Positions 15,071 to 24,312 are shown, numbered from the stretch's first letter. The stretch: 42,838 nucleotides of DNA from UBA6016 sp041915365 (GCA_041915365.1 JAYSBP010000018.1:1-42838), one strand, 5' to 3'. Made by a program: numbers and translations. Notes: a model not told the origin generated them from the sequence alone.

Positions 15071-16197
15071 AATTTGAGAGTTATCCGTTTGAAAAATTAG
15101 CCGCACTTACAAAAGACATTACCCCAAATGCTGGGTATTCGCCGCTCAAGCTTACAATCGGAGAGCCGCAATTTGACACACCTCTTTTTATAAGAGAGAA
15201 GCTTTCTAGCACTGCTTATACGCTCAACAAATACCCAAAAACGGTTGGGGAAGATGAGCTAAAATCAGCGATGCTTGGCTTTGTCCATAGAAATTTTGGT
15301 GTAGAGCTGAAAGCAGAGGAGCTCATACCTACACTCGGTACTAGAGAGGTACTTTTCAACTTTCCGCAGTTTTATCTTTTTGGCAAAAACTCCCCAATAA
15401 TGGCATATCCAAATCCATTTTATCAGATATACGAAGGAGCGGCAATAGCATCCAAAGCGGAGGTTTTGCATCTAAACCTTGAGAGTGAAAATGGGTTTTT
15501 ACCTAGCCTAGAAGAGCTAAAAGCACACATAAAAAACGGCAAAAAACCGGATATAGTAATCCTCAATTCGCCAAATAACCCGACAGCCACAGTAATGGAT
15601 ATGGATGAGCTAAAGGCGTGGATGAATGCGGCTTTAGAATACGACTTTTTGCTTATTAATGACGAGTGCTACAACCAGATATATTTTGACTTCCGCCCGC
15701 CTAGTTTACTTGAGGCGGCTATTGCCGTCGGTAATAAAGAATTCAAAAACTGCATAGTCCTAAACTCTATATCGAAGCGCTCATCTGCCCCAGGACTCAG
15801 AAGCGGGTTTATAGCTGGAGATTCCGCCGTGCTAAAAGAGTATCTCAAATACAGAACTTACGTCGGGGCGACAAATGGTCTTCCTATGCAATATGCCGCA
15901 GCGGTAGCATGGAGTGATGAAGAGCACGTGATAGAGGCGAGAGAAAAATATAGACAAAATTTTGAGATAGCATCAAGATATTTGGGAACGAAAATACCGC
16001 AGGCTACTTTTTATATTTGGTTTGCCGTTGGTAACGGGGTGGAGTTTGCCGCAAATTTATATAGACAAAAAAATGTGCTTGTGCTCCCAGGTAGCTTTTT
16101 GGCTCGTGGTTTTGCCAGTGAGTACGTCCGTATAGCGCTCGTGGAGAGCCCTGAAAAAACAGAGGAAGCGATAAAAAGATTAAGAGATTTTTTGTAG
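15067..16197 (+). CDS. dapC: PLP-dependent aminotransferase, probable succinyldiaminopimelate aminotransferase
   Basis: This fold-type I aminotransferase has 376 residues. The opening (SYPFEKLAALTKD, LTIGEPQFDTPLFIRE) matches DapC of proteobacteria, which makes N-succinyl-LL-2,6-diaminopimelate precursors for lysine and peptidoglycan. Visible features are TLGTREVLF, LNSPNNPTATV, NDECYNQIYF and the Schiff-base Lys237 in SISKRSSAPGLRSGF. The start GTG overlaps the upstream stop. Being next to murC fits a cell-wall role. Other class I aminotransferase substrates remain possible. Confidence 0.85.
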   Translation: MKFESYPFEKLAALTKDITPNAGYSPLKLTIGEPQFDTPLFIREKLSSTAYTLNKYPKTVGEDELKSAMLGFVHRNFGVELKAEELIPTLGTREVLFNFPQFYLFGKNSPIMAYPNPFYQIYEGAAIASKAEVLHLNLESENGFLPSLEELKAHIKNGKKPDIVILNSPNNPTATVMDMDELKAWMNAALEYDFLLINDECYNQIYFDFRPPSLLEAAIAVGNKEFKNCIVLNSISKRSSAPGLRSGFIAGDSAVLKEYLKYRTYVGATNGLPMQYAAAVAWSDEEHVIEAREKYRQNFEIASRYLGTKIPQATFYIWFAVGNGVEFAANLYRQKNVLVLPGSFLARGFASEYVRIALVESPEKTEEAIKRLRDFL

Positions 16198-16219
16198 AAA
16201 AATAACTAAAGGGATAATT

Positions 16220-17524
16220 TTGAAAGTACATTTTGTAGGTATCGGTGGAATAGGGCTTTCGGCAATAGCTAGATTTTTGCTTGCAAAGGGGCATGAGGTC
16301 AGCGGCTCCGATGTTAAGCGGACAAAAATAGTGGAAGATTTAGAGGCTCTTGGCATCAAAGTGACTGTTCCGCATGACAGACACGCCGTAGAGAACCAAG
16401 ACCTCCTCATCTATTCCGCAGCCGTCAAATCTACAAATCCAGAGCTAAAGCAAGCAAGACATAAAGGGATAACCGTAATTACGAGACTAGAGGCGCTAAA
16501 GCTTGTGTTGTCTGAAAAAAAAGTATATTCGGTGTGTGGAGCGCACGGCAAAAGCACAACCACGGCAATGCTGGCGGAAATTTTGGAAAGCAGCACGCTT
16601 ATAGGCGCGGAAAGTAAAGCGATAGGGGCAAATTGTAGAGTTGTAGCCCAAAAAAATCTAATGGTGTTTGAAGCAGATGAGTCGGATGGGAGCTTTTTGA
16701 ATTCCAATCCATACTGTGCGATAGTTACAAATGCCGAGCCTGAGCACATGGAATACTACGACTACGATACGGAGTGGTTTTTTGAGTGTTATAGCGAGTT
16801 TTTGGCAAAAGCCTCAAGCCGCGTGATAAATGCGGAAGATGAGTTTTTGTCATCCATTGAAATGGAGGCAACGAGGCTTTACCCGTCTAAGGATATAAAA
16901 AATATTAGATACGACCTAGTAGATGGTGAACCAACTACATTTTTTGAATTAAAAGATTTGGGTGAATTTGCCGTTTGGGGGTTTGGCGAGCACATAGCTC
17001 TTGACGCTTCTCTTGCGATACTTGCGGCTATGAATGAGCTTGAAGTACCGGAAATTAGAGAAAATCTAAAAAGATTTAAAGGGATAAAAAAGAGATTTGA
17101 CGTTATCCAAAAAGATGAAAAACTAGCCATTATAGACGACTATGCACACCATCCAACGGAGATAGAGGCGACAATCAAATCGGCAAAACTCTATTCAAAG
17201 CTTGGCGAATACGGCAAAATAACGGCAATCTGGCAGCCGCATAAGTGGTCTAGGACTATGGACAACCTTGAGCATTTTATCACTTGTTTTGAAGGGGTTG
17301 ACACGCTTGTTATACTCCCTGTTTGGGCTGTCAATGAAGAGCCTAGAGAGCTTGATTTTGCAAGGACTTTCGCTAGGTATGAGCCTATTTTGGCGGATAA
17401 AATCAAAAAAGATGAAAACGGCATTAGCATACTATGTGGTGCTGAGAGTTTAGAAATAACCGACGGACTTGTTATCGGATTTGGCGCTGGAGACATAACA
17501 TATCAGCTCAGAGGGCATAAGTAA
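16220..17524 (+). CDS. murC: UDP-N-acetylmuramate--L-alanine ligase
   Basis: The product has 434 residues and starts TTG at 16220 with AAGGGA six bases before. MurC adds L-alanine to UDP-MurNAc with ATP, the first peptide step of peptidoglycan synthesis in the cytosol. It has an N-terminal Rossmann-like domain (HFVGIGGIGLSAIARFL), the ATP loop GAHGKST at 107-113, the Mur motifs FEADESDGSFL and VTNAEPEHMEYYDYD, and the late DDYAHHPTEIEATI. It is the last gene of the rightward run. Confidence 0.96.
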   Translation: MKVHFVGIGGIGLSAIARFLLAKGHEVSGSDVKRTKIVEDLEALGIKVTVPHDRHAVENQDLLIYSAAVKSTNPELKQARHKGITVITRLEALKLVLSEKKVYSVCGAHGKSTTTAMLAEILESSTLIGAESKAIGANCRVVAQKNLMVFEADESDGSFLNSNPYCAIVTNAEPEHMEYYDYDTEWFFECYSEFLAKASSRVINAEDEFLSSIEMEATRLYPSKDIKNIRYDLVDGEPTTFFELKDLGEFAVWGFGEHIALDASLAILAAMNELEVPEIRENLKRFKGIKKRFDVIQKDEKLAIIDDYAHHPTEIEATIKSAKLYSKLGEYGKITAIWQPHKWSRTMDNLEHFITCFEGVDTLVILPVWAVNEEPRELDFARTFARYEPILADKIKKDENGISILCGAESLEITDGLVIGFGAGDITYQLRGHK

Positions 17525-17571
17525 ACACAAAATAAACACAAAATAAACACAATGCAGTTGTATAATCAACT
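17522..17571 (+). promoter_or_regulatory. Phased 11-base direct repeats and a -10 box framed by an inverted repeat, upstream of the chemoreceptor
   Basis: The unit TAAACACAAAA occurs at 17522-17532 and 17533-17543, with a third nearly complete copy TAAACACAA at 17544-17552. Just downstream, TATAAT (17561-17566) is flanked by AGTTG (17556-17560) and CAACT (17567-17571), a perfect inverted repeat. No good -35 box is seen, as is common in Campylobacterota. One plausible reading is a promoter with upstream regulator sites. Confidence 0.5.
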
Positions 17572-17597
17572 CAAATCTTTAGCTTTGGAGGGGCAAT

Positions 17598-19268
17598 ATG
17601 CTTTCAAATTTGACTTTTAGAGCCAAGCTGATTATCTTCTCTACAATCCTATCAGTCTTGCTACTCTCTATTTCCGTTGTTTCATTCTTGAAATTAGCGG
17701 AGACTTCTGCGGATCTGCGTGAAATAGCCGACAACAAACTCAAATCGACAAAATATCTTTTGACGGCCCTTGAGGCGCAGTCCGATGCGAGGTCTGCAGT
17801 AATGAAATATTTGACGTATGAAAATATAGTCATGCCTGAATCAGAGGCGCAGGCCCTACAAAAGAGGATATCTGATAACAATGTAGTCATAAAAGAAAAT
17901 CTTGCGGCTTATGAAAAACTCCCTTTTGATCCGGAAGAAGAGGTGCTGTATAAGCAGTTTAAAAAAGAGTGGGATGATTTTGCGACCGTAAAGCTTAGGA
18001 TAAAAAATGAAGTTATAGACAAGCTTTTAGTCGTTAGGGATTTGGAGGCTCAAAAACAGATTTTTGCCGTTATGAAGTCGATTGAGGCGCCATATAGTCA
18101 CAAGGCGACACTCGTAAAGGAGCAATTTCAAAAAGTCATAGATTATAACTCAAAAGCATCGGATAAGATCTCAAAAGAGGGGATAAAAGATGCGGTAAAC
18201 GGCGAGATTTTGATAGTCGTATTTTCGGCAATATCGCTTTGTATTGCCGTGGGAATATCATTTTTGCTCATTTCAAATCTATCTAACGGCGTACATACAT
18301 TGAGAGACGGGATGTCTAAGTTTGTTGCAACTAAAGACTTAAATCTAAAAATCAATTATTCTGGGAAAGATGAGATAGGTGATATAGTGTCCGCTTTTAA
18401 TAGCTTGCTGTCAAGTCTTGAAAATACGATTAGAGATGCCAAAAGATCCTCTAGCGAGAACGCCTCTGTCTCTAGTGAGCTTAGCTCTACAAGCCTTCAA
18501 ATAGGAAAAAGCGCCGAAAATAGCACAAAAATTGTTGAAGAGACGATAAGGGAAATCGGCAAAGTAAAAGTGATAATAGAAGACGGTGCAAGGGCTGCCG
18601 AGGACTCAAAAGTAGAAATACAAGAGGCCGGTAGACAACTTGTGGACGCCAAAAACCAGATGATGACTCTCGGCAAAGATATAGAAGATGCCAGCGAGGC
18701 AGAGTCGGCTCTTGCGCAAAAATTGGAGCAAATGAGTACCGATGCTGAGAATGTCAAGCAAATTCTAACGGTAATTAGCGATATAGCAGACCAAACAAAC
18801 CTTCTAGCCCTAAATGCAGCAATAGAAGCGGCAAGAGCGGGAGAACACGGTAGAGGATTTGCGGTTGTCGCAGATGAGGTTAGAAAACTAGCGGAGAGAA
18901 CTCAAAAAAGCCTAACTGAGATTAACGCTACTATTAACATCATAGTGCAGGCCATTGTGGATTCTGCTGAGCAAATGGGCAAGAATGCCGCAAACATCCA
19001 AAAACTTGTGCAGGTTAGCCAAACGGTTGAGAATGCGATACTCGGTACGACGTCCGTCATGGACAATACAATGCAAAGCACTATCCATAGAGCCGAAAAC
19101 TCTGCCGAGCTAGCAAAAGATGCGGAAAGGATAGTAAGGCTTGTAGGTCAGGTCAACAACCTATCGTCCGCAAACGTAAGAAGTGTAGAGGAGATAGCGG
19201 CTTCGGCTGAGCATCTATATAAGATGACTGAACAGTTAAACGACAAACTAAGCGAATTCAAATCCTAG
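17598..19268 (+). CDS. Methyl-accepting chemotaxis protein
   Basis: This transducer of 556 residues has TM1 at about 11-31, a helical periplasmic four-helix-type sensor domain (32-200), TM2 at about 203-227 and a HAMP region with LKINYSGKDEIGDIVSAFNS. The cytoplasmic signalling rod has its tip at about 402-434 (LALNAAIEAARAGEHGRGFA). It would pass a ligand signal to CheW/CheA. There is no C-terminal CheR-binding pentapeptide. The ligand cannot be told from sequence. The 3' end overlaps the convergent plsC-like gene by 11 bases. Confidence 0.95.
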   Translation: MLSNLTFRAKLIIFSTILSVLLLSISVVSFLKLAETSADLREIADNKLKSTKYLLTALEAQSDARSAVMKYLTYENIVMPESEAQALQKRISDNNVVIKENLAAYEKLPFDPEEEVLYKQFKKEWDDFATVKLRIKNEVIDKLLVVRDLEAQKQIFAVMKSIEAPYSHKATLVKEQFQKVIDYNSKASDKISKEGIKDAVNGEILIVVFSAISLCIAVGISFLLISNLSNGVHTLRDGMSKFVATKDLNLKINYSGKDEIGDIVSAFNSLLSSLENTIRDAKRSSSENASVSSELSSTSLQIGKSAENSTKIVEETIREIGKVKVIIEDGARAAEDSKVEIQEAGRQLVDAKNQMMTLGKDIEDASEAESALAQKLEQMSTDAENVKQILTVISDIADQTNLLALNAAIEAARAGEHGRGFAVVADEVRKLAERTQKSLTEINATINIIVQAIVDSAEQMGKNAANIQKLVQVSQTVENAILGTTSVMDNTMQSTIHRAENSAELAKDAERIVRLVGQVNNLSSANVRSVEEIAASAEHLYKMTEQLNDKLSEFKS

Positions 19269-19851
19269 GCGGCTTAAGGGCTAAAACGCTATTTTGCGCC
19301 GACTCTACGTCTGTTTTGTCTAACGCATCCCCGAAGGCAAGAGTTATCTCTCTTGCTTTTGCGCTCTTTGAGGGCAGTTTTGAAAATTTACTTCCAAACA
19401 ATCCATCTAAATAAAAAGGGACTATTTTTGCCCCACTTTTTTGAGCCAAAAACTCAAATCCTCTTTTAAACTTTGACATATCTCCGTTTTTTGTGAGTTC
19501 ACCCTCTGGAAATATCACTACCGTGCCGCCATGACGGAGTATATCTATCCCTTTTTTGAACGACTCCTTAGTGTTCTTGTGGTCTATCGGCAGAGCACCT
19601 GCTAGTGACAAAAAGGGCCTCAATATCGGTTTTTCGTAAATCTCTTTTTCGATAAAAAAGTGTATTTTGTGATTAACGCCTATTTGCACAAACGCCCAAT
19701 CGATAAAGCTTGTATGATTGCCGATTAGTACCGTACCGCTTAGTTTTTGCGTCGGCTTATTGAGTATTTTTAGCCTATAACTGCTTTTAAATATGAGTGA
19801 TATGATAATGCTTGGCAGGTGTAACCTATTTTTTAAAAACTTCACTCTCAT
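19258..19851 (-). CDS. PlsC-like 1-acyl-sn-glycerol-3-phosphate acyltransferase
   Basis: This protein of 197 residues has the acyltransferase motif NHTSFID (45-51, H-x4-D), the substrate motif FPEGELT (114-120) and an N-terminal hydrophobic segment (13-21), as in membrane-bound PlsC enzymes that make phosphatidic acid. It could also be a lyso-ornithine or other glycerolipid acyltransferase. It is convergent with the chemoreceptor gene and divergent from the histidine kinase. Confidence 0.85.
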   Translation of the reverse strand: MRVKFLKNRLHLPSIIISLIFKSSYRLKILNKPTQKLSGTVLIGNHTSFIDWAFVQIGVNHKIHFFIEKEIYEKPILRPFLSLAGALPIDHKNTKESFKKGIDILRHGGTVVIFPEGELTKNGDMSKFKRGFEFLAQKSGAKIVPFYLDGLFGSKFSKLPSKSAKAREITLAFGDALDKTDVESAQNSVLALKPPRI

Positions 19852-19921
19852 TAGCGCCTTAGAAACTTTTTGATAGATTTATAGTTTATTTTGAAGATAA
19901 CTACAATTTTACGGTAAATAT

Positions 19922-21316
19922 ATGGAAACTTCCAAAAAATTAATCATTCTGTTTTTTATTAATACTTTTTTGCCATGTATGTTTTTTTGGGCCTGCACAG
20001 ATTTTTCTGCCTATGTTTTGTTGTATGTGTTTGGCTTTATGCTCATTGCGATTGTGGCGACTTATTTTGGACTCAAAGAGGAGTTTTTGTCTGTCAAAAA
20101 GCTCTCTTATTTTGCCGATGCGCTCAAGGTCGACAACTGGTCATACAGAATTAACGACATGAAATCGCCTTGGCTCCTTGATATAGCTAGTGCCTTTAAT
20201 ACCGCCGCAGAGAGGTTTGAGAGAAAGCAAAATGAGCTTAGGCAGGTGATAGACTTGGTTCCTGGTTTTATCTATGCCAAAGATGCCGATGGAAAAATAA
20301 CTCTTGCCAACAAGTCTTTTGCCGCTTTTCTTGGGATGATACCTCAAGAGATTGTCGGTAGACATGTTGACGAGTTTGATTCAGTGTCATTTCTAAAAAA
20401 AAGTCCATTTGAAAATGACGACAATGGCGATGACTTGCTAAAGTCAATTAGTGAAGAAGATTGCGAAAAAGATGGAAATCGTTTTGTGTATCTGGTATTT
20501 AGAAGTCCTCTATTGGGAGCCGACGGTATGCGGCTGGCGCACCTTGTTTTTGCGTATGACATCACCGGAATGAAAGAGATTCAAAACAATCTTCAAACAC
20601 TAAATATCTCGCTTGAGAGCAGGGTAAAAGAAGAGGTTGAAAAAAATATTGAAAAAGATAAAGAGTTAATCAAGGCAAAAGAGAAGTTTATTAGAAACGC
20701 AGTTCATGAGATAAACACGGCGCTGACCGTAATAACCTTGAATGCGGAATATCTGATAAAAGATTACGGTACAAATCGTAGCACCTCGGCAATTTTGGGC
20801 GGGGCAAAGAGTCTCTCTAGCGCATACGGTGATTTAAGCTACTTTACCCTAAAAGACTCTACGACTTTTCAAAAAGAGAGATTGATTGATTTAAGCGAGT
20901 TAATAATTGCCAGAATAGAGTTTTTTAGAGATATTGCAGGGCTTAGCGACATTACTATAGCCAGCCAAATCAAGCCTGAGGCATTACTTGTATTAAATGA
21001 GGCAAAAATAACTAGGCTTATTGATAATAATCTATCTAACGCTATCAAGTATTCCCATCCGCAAAAAACTATTTTTATACGTTTTACACCCGATGATGAC
21101 GAGAACTGGATACTAGAGTTTGAGAGTATCGGTAAAAAAATAGACGATAAAAGCAAAATATTTGAGCTATACACTAGAGAAGACGGCATAAAAGGCGGGC
21201 ACGGCGTCGGACTTTCGATGGTGAGAGAGATTTGCGACGATCACGGTATTTGTATAGAGCTTGACACGGACGGTAATAGAAATGTTTTTAGGTATCGTTT
21301 TAGTAAAAATTGCTAG
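19922..21316 (+). CDS. PAS-domain sensor histidine kinase
   Basis: The product has 464 residues with two close transmembrane segments (about 7-24 and 30-50) and almost no periplasmic part, so sensing is probably in the membrane or cytosol. A PAS domain spans 107-220 (IDLVPGFIYAKDADGKITLANKS, split here by reading only), followed by a charged coiled coil, the dimerisation/phospho-acceptor box with His262 (NAVHEINTALTV), and a HATPase domain with NNLSNAIKYSHP and GHGVGLSMV. Nine bases separate it from its response regulator, making a two-gene system. Confidence 0.93.
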   Translation: METSKKLIILFFINTFLPCMFFWACTDFSAYVLLYVFGFMLIAIVATYFGLKEEFLSVKKLSYFADALKVDNWSYRINDMKSPWLLDIASAFNTAAERFERKQNELRQVIDLVPGFIYAKDADGKITLANKSFAAFLGMIPQEIVGRHVDEFDSVSFLKKSPFENDDNGDDLLKSISEEDCEKDGNRFVYLVFRSPLLGADGMRLAHLVFAYDITGMKEIQNNLQTLNISLESRVKEEVEKNIEKDKELIKAKEKFIRNAVHEINTALTVITLNAEYLIKDYGTNRSTSAILGGAKSLSSAYGDLSYFTLKDSTTFQKERLIDLSELIIARIEFFRDIAGLSDITIASQIKPEALLVLNEAKITRLIDNNLSNAIKYSHPQKTIFIRFTPDDDENWILEFESIGKKIDDKSKIFELYTREDGIKGGHGVGLSMVREICDDHGICIELDTDGNRNVFRYRFSKNC

Positions 21317-21325
21317 AATTCTGAC

Positions 21326-21970
21326 ATGAAGATAATGTTAATCGAAGATGAATATTCTATAGCGCAAGCCATAAAGAGATATTTGGAAGATTCCGGCTCT
21401 GTTGTCGATACTTTTTTTGACGGGGCTGAAGCTATGAAAGAGCTTGAGAGTGCCATGTCGCACGACGCTTATATAGTAGACATAAACCTTCCTGGTGCAA
21501 GCGGCCTCGAGATACTAGCAAAAATAAAATCGGCATCCACGCAACTGCCGGTAATCATAATAAGCGCCGATAGCGATATAGAGACGATAGACAAGGCTTA
21601 TCAGCTTGGGACGGAAGATTATCTTAAAAAGCCGTTTCACATCAAAGAGTTGGCCATCAAGCTTGCTAAGTTATCCAAAAACTCCTCATCAAAAGTAGAA
21701 TTTGGTGGGGGGCTTGTGTTTGACAGAGATACAAGAAAGCTTTTCAGGGATAACGAAGAGGTTGAGCTGACAAAAAAAGAGCTTTTGTTTTTAGAGCTTC
21801 TTCTTGACAACAGAGGGAAGATAGTTACAAACGACCATATCCAAAATATTGTTTATGAATACAATTATATGAGTGATTTAGCGCTCAGAACGCTTGTCAA
21901 AAGGGTGAGGCTAAAAGTAGGCAAAGAGCCGATTACAAACGTATCAGGACTTGGATATAAGATAGATTAA
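21326..21970 (+). CDS. OmpR/PhoB-family response regulator
   Basis: The product has 214 residues. The receiver domain (1-115) has the acidic pocket IEDE, phospho-acceptor Asp52 in YIVDINLPG and the conserved Lys102 in LKKPF. The C-terminal winged helix (about 120-214) has VELTKKELLFLELLLDN and ALRTLVKRVRLKVG. It is the partner of the kinase immediately upstream. Targets are unknown. Confidence 0.94.
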   Translation: MKIMLIEDEYSIAQAIKRYLEDSGSVVDTFFDGAEAMKELESAMSHDAYIVDINLPGASGLEILAKIKSASTQLPVIIISADSDIETIDKAYQLGTEDYLKKPFHIKELAIKLAKLSKNSSSKVEFGGGLVFDRDTRKLFRDNEEVELTKKELLFLELLLDNRGKIVTNDHIQNIVYEYNYMSDLALRTLVKRVRLKVGKEPITNVSGLGYKID

Positions 21971-21971
21971 A

Positions 21972-21991
21972 AAAAGGGGCGAACCCCTTTT
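21972..21991. terminator. Bidirectional terminator between convergent genes
   Basis: AAAAGGGG (21972-21979), loop CGAA, CCCCTTTT (21984-21991): a perfect 8-base stem with A and T tracts on the two sides. It can serve both the response regulator and the leftward superoxide-reductase-like gene ending at 21994. Confidence 0.85.
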
Positions 21992-21993
21992 AG

Positions 21994-22380
21994 TTACTCC
22001 GCTACGCTTACCTCTACAGGATCGCTTTCCCAAAGACCGTGTTTTGTGCAGTAGCTCATCGCCGTTAGTTTCATTTTTGATTTGTGTGGAACGATAGTGA
22101 AAGTAACTTCTGCGTTTGCAGGTGCCGAACCTTGTGCGCCGGCCATATATGTAGCTTGTCCAAGTAGCGTGTCGCCGTCAAATAGTTGAATATATGATAT
22201 GTAATGATCAAAATCATCCGGATGTTTATATTCTTTGCCCATTTGAACTCTAACTGCGAATTTTTCGCCTTTTTTTGCTTCGCTTGCACAGTGTACAAAC
22301 GGTGAATGTCTGTCTATATAATCTTTTTTTGCCTCTTTGTCTATCTGGCTAATATCTACGTATCTGCTTATTGTTGCCAT
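21994..22380 (-). CDS. Superoxide-reductase-like (neelaredoxin-type, class II SORL) protein
   Basis: The ATG at 22380 is preceded by an ideal AGGAGG; the upstream extension of the open frame is not used. The product has 128 residues with no signal peptide. The SOR iron site is visible: His25 (DRHSPFVH), His53 and His59 (KHPDDFDHY), Cys111 and His114 (YCTKHGLWE). This is the His4-Cys centre that reduces superoxide to peroxide. The usual Glu-Lys before the first His is Asp-Arg here. There is no N-terminal rubredoxin-like iron centre. A cytosolic oxygen-stress role in a microaerophile is inferred. Confidence 0.83.
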   Translation of the reverse strand: MATISRYVDISQIDKEAKKDYIDRHSPFVHCASEAKKGEKFAVRVQMGKEYKHPDDFDHYISYIQLFDGDTLLGQATYMAGAQGSAPANAEVTFTIVPHKSKMKLTAMSYCTKHGLWESDPVEVSVAE

Positions 22381-22473
22381 TGTTTTCCTCCTAAGTTTTT
22401 TTTGGTTACTATCCAAACAGCTTCAATTCTAACCCAAACAAGATAAAAATAATCTTATTTAAAAAAGCAGAGT

Positions 22474-23217
22474 ATGCACGAATTTAACTACACTTTTTTA
22501 GCTTCTTTTGCGTTAGTCGCAATATCGCTTCTTTACTCATATAAAGAGGGGCTAGGTATCGAAAAAAAGATAGCCATAGGCTCGATTACGGCACTATTCC
22601 AGCTTCTTATTCTCGGTTTTGTGCTGTCCTTTCTTTTTTCGTTTCAATCGCTTTTTTATTATGTTTTTGTTTGGCTTTTTATGTGTATATATGCGGCGTT
22701 CATATCGAAAAATAGAGCAAAGTTGCAAGATGGCGGATTTGTTATCTCATTTTTGGTTGTGGCTGCATCATCTTTTTGTGTTTTGTCACTTTTGCTTCTC
22801 ATAGGGGCAATATCCCTAAAGGCTAGAGAGATTATTCCGCTTGCGGGAATGGTTACCGGAAATGCTCTAAATGTGTACACACAGTTTGTCGATAGGCTCA
22901 AGGGCGAGGCAAAAAATAGAATTGCCGAGATAGAAGGGAAAGCCGCACTTGGGGCCTCATTGCCAGAATCATTATCGGAGGCTGTCAAGGCAGCGTCAAG
23001 AGCATCGATGATGCCTACTCTCAACACACTTCAGACTGTCGGTTTTATTCATATACCAGGGGTCACAGTGGGGATGATACTCGCCGGAGCCGAGCCTATG
23101 AAGGCGGTTAGCTTTCAGCTTGTAATTATGTTTATGATGGTTAGCGTTGCGATGTTTAGCGCTGTTTTTGGCAAAGTCTTACTCGTCAAAAAAATCCTCG
23201 GCTCCATTGCCTCTTAA
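22474..23217 (+). CDS. FetB/YbbM-family (UPF0014) ABC transporter permease
   Basis: This membrane protein of 247 residues has about seven hydrophobic segments. The family signatures are KKIAIGSITALFQLLILGFV near the start, the MVTGNALNVYTQFVDRLKGE segment and MMPTLNTLQTVGFIHIPGVTVGMIL. FetA-FetB of E. coli is linked to iron export and peroxide resistance; no FetA-like ATPase gene is next to it here. The 3' end overlaps convergent truD by 39 bases. Confidence 0.85.
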   Translation: MHEFNYTFLASFALVAISLLYSYKEGLGIEKKIAIGSITALFQLLILGFVLSFLFSFQSLFYYVFVWLFMCIYAAFISKNRAKLQDGGFVISFLVVAASSFCVLSLLLLIGAISLKAREIIPLAGMVTGNALNVYTQFVDRLKGEAKNRIAEIEGKAALGASLPESLSEAVKAASRASMMPTLNTLQTVGFIHIPGVTVGMILAGAEPMKAVSFQLVIMFMMVSVAMFSAVFGKVLLVKKILGSIAS

Positions 23218-24312
23218 TTCAGTTCCGACAAGCTCCTCCAAAAGCACGGTGGCGTAAGAGCCTTTTGGCAAGGAAAATCTTATCTTTGCGTGCGCCTCTT
23301 CCTCATCATACTCTATTGAGCAATCTTGTGGAAATATCCAAGCATACCTTCTGTCCCCGAGCGCCTTTACTTTTTCGTCTATAAAGTGCTTTTCTATTTC
23401 AAACGCCGCCTCTTTTGCTGTTTTGTTGTTTTCGCCACACAAAAGTCCAGTCAATGAAATCTCCTTTGAGGCAAACCTATCCCCTTCGATTTTTGCATCG
23501 TCGGCAAAAAATAATCTTCCGTGCGGGTAGTGGCACATCGCATCGCCATCTATGATTTTCAAAAACTGTTTTTGTTTTTTTAGTTCGACCCCTATTTTTG
23601 GATTAAGCGCTATCTCTTTTGAGTTAAAGTACGTTTTTAGCGCATTTTCAAGTTCACCCCTGTCAAAACTATCAACGAGCCTTGAAATTTGAATTCTGAT
23701 ATCAAGCCAATCGTTAAATAAGCGGCTTTGGTAGGCGCTGATAAAAAATCTTTTTAGATTTTGGTTGCGTTCTTTTTTTATCCCGTGTGCAATGTCTCGC
23801 CCTAGCTCGTGATTTTTGCCGTCACGCCCAAATCTTTGGTATCCAAAATAGTTTGGCATCCCCTCTTTTTCTATTGTTTTTAGCGCATTTTTTAGTTTTG
23901 TAAAATCAGACGGCATTATTTTTTTTAGTCTAATAAAAAATTTGTTTCCGGCTAGATGCCCAAGTTTTATTTTGTTTTTGTGTCTAACGATGTTTAGTAT
24001 CTTGATATTTGGATGTTGGAATTCTTTTATAGCACCCTCAAATACTCTGGGCAAAGATATATGCTGCACGGTCATACCGTCTTTATCTTTTAGTCCGGCG
24101 TAGCCTATCTCTTTTTGTTTTACCCCTAGAGACGATGATATATGGCTTAGCATATCCCAAGTCGTCATATCTTTTTTGCGGATAGTCACCACTATATGTT
24201 CGCCCTCGCCGCTAAACTCATATAGGGGTATCTCCTCCACCGTAAAATCTTTTGAATTTTTGGTAAATACAAAGTTTACGCTTGAGTGCGTCAAAAATCT
24301 TGAGTTTTTCAT
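23179..24312 (-). CDS. truD: tRNA pseudouridine(13) synthase TruD
   Basis: The product has 377 residues. TruD isomerises U13 of tRNA-Glu and others to pseudouridine. The catalytic Asp76 lies in YAGLKDKDGMTVQ; other family motifs are GHLAGNKFFIRLK, NYFGYQRFGRDGKNHELGRD and the C-terminal YDEEEAHAKIRFSLPKGSYA. The start is ATG at 24312. It is divergent from the Crp-family gene. Confidence 0.94.
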   Translation of the reverse strand: MKNSRFLTHSSVNFVFTKNSKDFTVEEIPLYEFSGEGEHIVVTIRKKDMTTWDMLSHISSSLGVKQKEIGYAGLKDKDGMTVQHISLPRVFEGAIKEFQHPNIKILNIVRHKNKIKLGHLAGNKFFIRLKKIMPSDFTKLKNALKTIEKEGMPNYFGYQRFGRDGKNHELGRDIAHGIKKERNQNLKRFFISAYQSRLFNDWLDIRIQISRLVDSFDRGELENALKTYFNSKEIALNPKIGVELKKQKQFLKIIDGDAMCHYPHGRLFFADDAKIEGDRFASKEISLTGLLCGENNKTAKEAAFEIEKHFIDEKVKALGDRRYAWIFPQDCSIEYDEEEAHAKIRFSLPKGSYATVLLEELVGTELRGNGAEDFFDE

